Of a DNA stretch of 64,000 nucleotides, positions 59,322-64,000 are shown one piece after another. The notes under the pieces are model-generated. The model ran no database searches, was not told where the DNA came from, and saw nothing but the letters and a program-made list of their open reading frames with translations. Where the stretch lies: assembly GCA_028622995.1 (NCBI GenBank), contig JAJQJQ010000007.1:7378001-7442000 (forward strand), in the 5' to 3' direction. The translations under genes and the position numbers were made by a program. How positions within the stretch are numbered: position 1 is the first letter of the stretch; each line of letters opens with the position of its first letter. Origin of the DNA: Panagrolaimus kolymaensis. Its lineage: Eukaryota > Nematoda > Chromadorea > Rhabditida > Panagrolaimidae.

Positions 59322-62060
59322 TCAAACATAAACATCCATATTGCACCCATTATTATTAATCAAAAAATCATTTGTTATAGCAAAATGAATTTTTATTTCA
59401 TTGGAAACAAATTGATGAGTATATTGTTTATGAGCAATAACACATGGAACATTAGATATTGGAGGGATTTTGCAAAATGAATGTGCTAGACACGAATCAT
59501 TGACTTTAGGAGAAAAATATATATCCAACATTAATTTAGAACATTCCACAAACATTGGATAATAATAAACACTTTCGGGCAAACTATCAAATTCTTTTTT
59601 TGCATATGTTTTTATAAAATTCATAGCATTTTCATCAAAAAAATTTATGGCTGGTGGTGGAAGCAAATCAGTTAATTGTTCCTTGAAAAGTTTTTCAACT
59701 TTCAATGTTACCTGGCTAACATTATTATAACTCTCAATCTAAAAATATGCAATATTAATGCAAATTCTGGTAGTAAAGAGGTTTTAAATATAGACAGTTT
59801 TCGAAAATTTAAATGGAATTAAATAAGTTAGTGGGCTAAGATTTTAATACTTTGAGCATATATACCAGGACGCAAGTGTGATCGGAAAGGAAATCGCAAT
59901 TGTTTCACACAAAACATCAAATATACGACTTTTGTGGAACAATTTTATTTGTTAATTAGGCACTTTTTTACTTTCGCCCCTCCGGTTCTGGATCTTTAAG
60001 ATTTATTATAGGATCTGGATCTTTTGGATTCTTCAAAGGATCTGGATCTTAAAGATTCTTTTTTGGATCTGGATCTTTAAGATTCTTTAAAGGATCTGGA
60101 TCTTTAAGATACTTTTTAGGATCTTTATGATGCTTTGTGGGTTCTGGATCTTTATTAAACTTTATAGGTTCTGGATCTTTAGGATCCTTTTTGGGATCTT
60201 TATTGACCTTTATAGGTTCTAGTTCTTTAAGATTCTTTTTCGGTTCTGGATCTATAAGATATTCTAAAAGAACCCAAAAGGATTCTTAGAGATCCAGAAC
60301 CTATAAAGGATCCAAGAACCAATAAAGGTTCTTAAGGATCCAGAACCCATAAAGGTCATTAAAGATCCAGAACCTATTAATAATCTAAAAGATCCAGAAC
60401 CCAAAAGGATTCTTAAAGATACAGAACCGGAGGGTCGAAAGTAAAAAAGTTCCGTTAATTAAATTAAAATTTTCTTACAATATTCCATTTTCTTAAATGA
60501 AGCATGTAGTTTTCTTTTATTGTTTGAGGAAAATAGCCATTAACAAAACTTATAGGCACATGTATATGTAATCCCTCTACACGGGATGGTTTAACAACAT
60601 ATTTCACTATTTTCAGTTCGTCAATAATTCGTGATGTTCTAAGCAATTGTAAAAATGAAAAGTTTGATGGAGATTTCGCTGTAATAGGTATTAACTTAAA
60701 TATTTTAATAATTCTTAAACAGTTACTTGCAAAAACTTCCGATGTAAATCTTTCATACATGAACGAAGCAGCTTGAGGATATTTTATGCTTAACTGTTGA
60801 AACTCTTCATAATAATTTTTTCCTAATTTGGGGAATAAAATTTCATCGATATCCCAAGAAATAATGAATTCAGCAGCTTCTCGATATTTCAAAAAACAAT
60901 CTGTGGAAGCTCCAGCTTGATTTTCCCTTTCAAGTCCAGTGTTAGGATCTTTAAGATTTTTATGATCTGGTCCCAAATCAACTATATTCCATAATTAGAT
61001 TTCTACAGCGCCAGCTTTTTGATAAGCCTAAAAAATTTTAATCATATGAAACATCTCGTTTTAAAAAGCAATATTTTAATGATTTCCATTTTCTCACAAA
61101 CTTAAAAAATTCAAAGTATAAAAAAAGCAAAAAAAAATTGCAAAAAAATTAAAAAATTAACTTTAACAATTTTATTTATCTTCGGAACCAACGTTGTCTG
61201 TATTTGAATATAATAATAACTTACTTTAAGCAAATTAAAAATTTCTTCCCTTATACTTTGAATATAATAAACTTGAAGTCCAACACCGTATTGTCGTTGA
61301 GTTTCAAGTGACACAAGTATCATTTGCCATTTTTCTCCGTAATAAACGTAACTTAAACAACTAATTACGTCATGTTTTTTTTCGTATGCGTTTCGTAAAG
61401 GAATCTAAAAATTATTATAGATTTTATTTAAATTTACTTTTTTTTCTTTTATAACTGCTTACTGCCACAGGTGCCAAATCATTTTTTCCAAATATAAACA
61501 AAGCATTTGGATTGGAAGTGACATTGCAGACAGCCCAATGCATTTCCCATTGACAATTAAAAGCGGCTTTAACTACGGTAACAATTACGGGGGAACTTTT
61601 CATCTTATTTTCATTAGGATATTTAATTTCACTTGGATCATATAATGATGAAATATTATTATTTGTGGTGGAATTTTTAGTTAATGATATTGATTCACAA
61701 AATAATGTAGCATTTGGATTCCAATTTCTTTGATTTAAAAAAAATATGATTGCTGTATTTGGAGGATATCTAAAAAAGCGCTCACTCTGAATTATATTTT
61801 AAATTTTAACGTAAATAATTATTTTTCTATTTTTTTATTTCTACTAAAAGAAAAGAAAGCTTACAGAGTAGAGTTTTTAAAATAAGTTGCAGAAATTAAA
61901 ACAATATGATTCACCATTCTTTTTTCAGTATTTATAAAAATTTTTGAATGATTAGAAAAATAATAATGAAATAATATTAAGTTTATACAAATAATTATAA
62001 TTATAATTATTTTTTGCTGCTTACAACTGGAACGGTATCTAAAGTAATCTTCGATAGTTT
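59322..62060 (-). pseudogene. GT92 (DUF23) glycosyltransferase with an in-frame stop
   Basis: Exons on the minus strand: A about 62060-61865, B 61784-61463, C 61404-61225, D 61027-60479, E 59738-59322. Frames agree at every join. Exon A encodes an Ile-rich type II anchor. Landmarks: VIVTVVKAAFNCQWEMHWAVC, IPLRNAYEKKHDVISCLSYVYY, YGVGLQVYYIQSIREEIF, CFLKYREAAEFIISWDIDEILF (family FxxxDxD-type motif) and IHVPISFVNGYF. GT92 enzymes add galactose to glycans, in C. elegans to core fucose. At 60995-60997 exon D reads GAVEI-stop-LWNIVDLG where relatives have a sense codon, so the product would stop before the catalytic motif unless the stop is a sequencing error or allelic. The first coding exon upstream of A was not found. 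Intron 4 holds a 495-bp element. Confidence 0.8.
59959..60453. mobile_element. DNA transposon-like element with GGATCT minisatellite in GT92 intron 4
   Basis: Terminal inverted repeats of about 38 bp (GG-ACTTTTTTACTTTCG at each end, three differences). Exact 8-bp duplication GTTAATTA (59951-59958, 60454-60461). The interior is mostly GGATCTTTAAGATTCTTT-type repeats, inverted in the right part. Its edge is 18 bases from the donor site of exon D. Confidence 0.85.
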
Positions 62061-63457
62061 AGATGCAAAAGTCGTGAGAACCATCGCTTTAATTATACAA
62101 CAAAAATAAAAAAATAGAAATGAAAAATTATTTAGCGTTAATTTAAAAATTTCAAGAGAACAAACCGAGAAACAAAGTGATCATTGTATCCAAGCAAAGA
62201 ATATTTAAGTACCATTTGATAAAAAATATATATATAAAAGAGAAACCTTCTAAATAAATAAAATTATTTTAAAAGTTAAAAGAGACAAAGCTATTTGATA
62301 CCTTTTTCAAAATTTAGAAATTCGTTCTATTACACGCAAGTGTAAAGATGAAGCAATTAACTTATGGGGGATTTTATTGCCACTATATGTAAAGTAACTC
62401 GCTTCATCTTTACACTTGCGTGCAACGACGATTAACTAAAATTTAAAGAAAAAACATCAGATAGCTACGTTAATTTAACTCATGTTAACAGATAGTTATA
62501 AAAGAGATGGGTATGATGCTGTCCGAATTACGCTAAAAAATTTTTTGGTTAATCTTTATTTTTAAAATAACAAAAGAAAAATTCATTCATTAAAACGATT
62601 GACAAGAAGATATTGAATTTTATAATTTTTTAATATTTTTAAACAAAGGATACTTTGGATTTTAAAAAAAATTTTTAATAGATGACGCTTATCTTTCTTT
62701 TCTTTTTAAAATGAAACTTTACCATCATAAAAATGACATCACCGATAAAAAAATTATTAAAATTAAACAAATGCTTGCTTTTTTCTTTTTAGGAATCAAG
62801 AAATGGAAAATCCAGTTGTTGCGAGAAGATAAAATGCTTTTTGTTTTTTACTATTAAAAAGGGCAGTCGGAAAATCGTGTTAACACAACTGCGTGGAAAA
62901 AGCAGTATAGCTGTCGCAAATTCACAAACACTCACTTTTTAATTAAAAACTTCAAACCGGTATACGATATTTATTTATTTCTTTATGAATCGATAGAGAA
63001 AATTCTGGGAAATATATCGAATTTCTCTCAGCCCCCCTTTGTTTTTCAATAAAAAAAGGCATTTTTTTTAAACTTAGATATGCAAATTTCTTTTCATTTT
63101 TAAAGGACACTAAAATATATGGCGTACACCATTAAAAAGCCCATATTCTTTTTAATAATATTGGATAAAAAATAAATTAATATACTTCATGGATTAATTT
63201 AGCCGAATTTTTAAAGTTAATACGAGGTTTGAAATTCGCTAGCTCATAATTCCAAAAAGGGGATACATTCTTCTTAAAAGATATAAAATTAGCATACTTT
63301 TTCATCGTAAATAACCGTTTTGTGACTATACAATAGAGGATTTGAAAAAAAAACGGACCGCTCAAGCCGAAAATCTTTAAAAAAATCTGGTAGAGTCTCT
63401 CTTAAGTGTTTCTTTATTAGCCATTTTGTACAGAATATTTGTATATAAAAATCTTAT
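62061..63457. other. Intergenic region between GT92 and the transporter
   Basis: AT-rich. Contains the foldback element at 62333-62422. It may hold a small missing 5' exon of the GT92 gene. No other gene could be supported. Confidence 0.5.
62333..62422. repeat. 90-bp foldback element
   Basis: Perfect inverted arms CACGCAAGTGTAAAGATGAAG (22 bp with the next base) enclosing 46 bases. No target duplication seen. Confidence 0.8.
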
Positions 63458-64000
63458 TTATTCAAAGAATTTTGTACGCGTTTGCCCGAGGGATTTTAAT
63501 TCAACAGTTAAAACTATATTTTTCGTTTTTATTCTAAATGGAGGATAAAGCGAATACAAAACCATGGAAAAAATTACAAGTAGAACGCCGCAAACCAGCA
63601 TAGTTGAAGCTTTGACGTCACCTGACAAAACTGAAAGCAACGTTGTGCCACCAAGCGCAATGCTTTGGCAATAACTTTTTTTAATATTATCTGCATATTT
63701 CAAAACTACTGCAACTATTACTCCACTTGCGGCTCCAGAAATTGCAATAAGAAGTACCAACCAGTTCCAACCATAGAAAAAACCTTCTAAAAAATTAAAA
63801 TTTTATAAATATTATTTTATTTACACATACTTTCATTTAATATATCTCGGTCGTTTTCTAAAGTTAAAAGTGCAAAAGGCATAGTAATTGCGCTAAGTCG
63901 AATATTTTGCAACCATATATTAGAAGAACTATTTTTAACTACGCCTTCTAAATAAACTCCTGCAAAGCCAGACATCCAACACATAGAAAGAACAGTTAAA
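63458..64000 (-). CDS. Nucleotide-sugar transporter, SLC35A-like, 3' part
   Basis: Two exons on the minus strand: 64000-63831 (cut by the window edge) and 63786-63458, joined by a GT-AG intron of 44 bases. The reading includes LSMCWMSGFAGVYLEGVVKN, IWLQNIRLSAITMPFALL, FFYGWNWLVLLIAISGAASG and VLKYADNIKKSYCQSIALGG. The GFAGVYxE...W.QN.RL...G..YG and VVKYADNI.K motifs are those of Golgi UDP-galactose and UDP-GlcNAc transporters. About four membrane spans are visible. The C-terminus ends at 63458 with a basic tail. The substrate cannot be decided from this part. Confidence 0.88.

Noticed and set aside
63177..63365. 62-codon minus-strand frame downstream of the transporter
   Set aside because: No recognisable motif, poor composition and no supporting splice context. 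Kept as intergenic.

Overview
The window looks like an AT-rich nematode genome, most likely a plant-parasitic tylenchid such as a root-knot nematode. The evidence is the low GC content, the short introns with TTTTCAG or TTTTTAG acceptors, and the gene families at the right end: nematode-type FkbM methyltransferases, a GT14 and a GT92 glycosyltransferase, and an SLC35-type nucleotide-sugar transporter. The species is inferred, not proven.

Positions 1-47579 are one long array of related units, all in the same orientation and joined head to tail. I can place the boundaries to the base. Each complete unit starts with TC (heads TCCTCTAAACACA, TCCCCAGTACACA, TCTATAGTACACA or TCACTGTACACA) and ends with CTGG (once CTAG). 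A single T separates neighbours. Independent breaks in the array fall on the same boundaries: it restarts at 14815 after foreign DNA and stops at 47579. A typical complete unit carries, in order, a head, a tRNA-like segment with A-box and B-box motifs, an AT-rich body with mirrored ATGCAAATT motifs, GGATC-rich sequence that in some units is a 16-17 bp minisatellite, a short GC hairpin with a GAA loop (usually GGGGCGCGAAGCGCCCC plus a T run), and a tail ending in CTGG. TC...CTRR ends are the hallmark of Helitron rolling-circle transposons.

One unit (24962-34056) has the same head and the same last ~40 bases but contains an intact 2066-codon Rep-helicase ORF. I read it as a candidate autonomous Helitron and the other units as non-autonomous relatives. 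Its protein has an added N-terminal Ulp1-like domain in which the catalytic His and Cys are replaced by Asp and Ser. A second Helitron with textbook ends (42324-44638, minus strand) lies inside another unit and carries a Helitron N-terminal-like ORF plus a spliced OB-fold-like gene. A third lineage is represented by a helicase C-terminal remnant just right of the array (47857-48475). A possible further Helitron 3' end lies at 53228-53269.

Positions 48.5-64 kb are gene-bearing: two FkbM-like methyltransferase genes in tandem (49201-50261, 51321-52525), a seven-exon GT14 gene (54966-57978), a GT92 gene on the minus strand with one in-frame stop codon (59322-62060), and the 3' part of a nucleotide-sugar transporter on the minus strand (63458-64000). 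All fit a Golgi glycan-modification theme. Introns and spacers hold several small inverted-repeat transposons, five of them hAT-like with exact or near-exact 8-bp target duplications.
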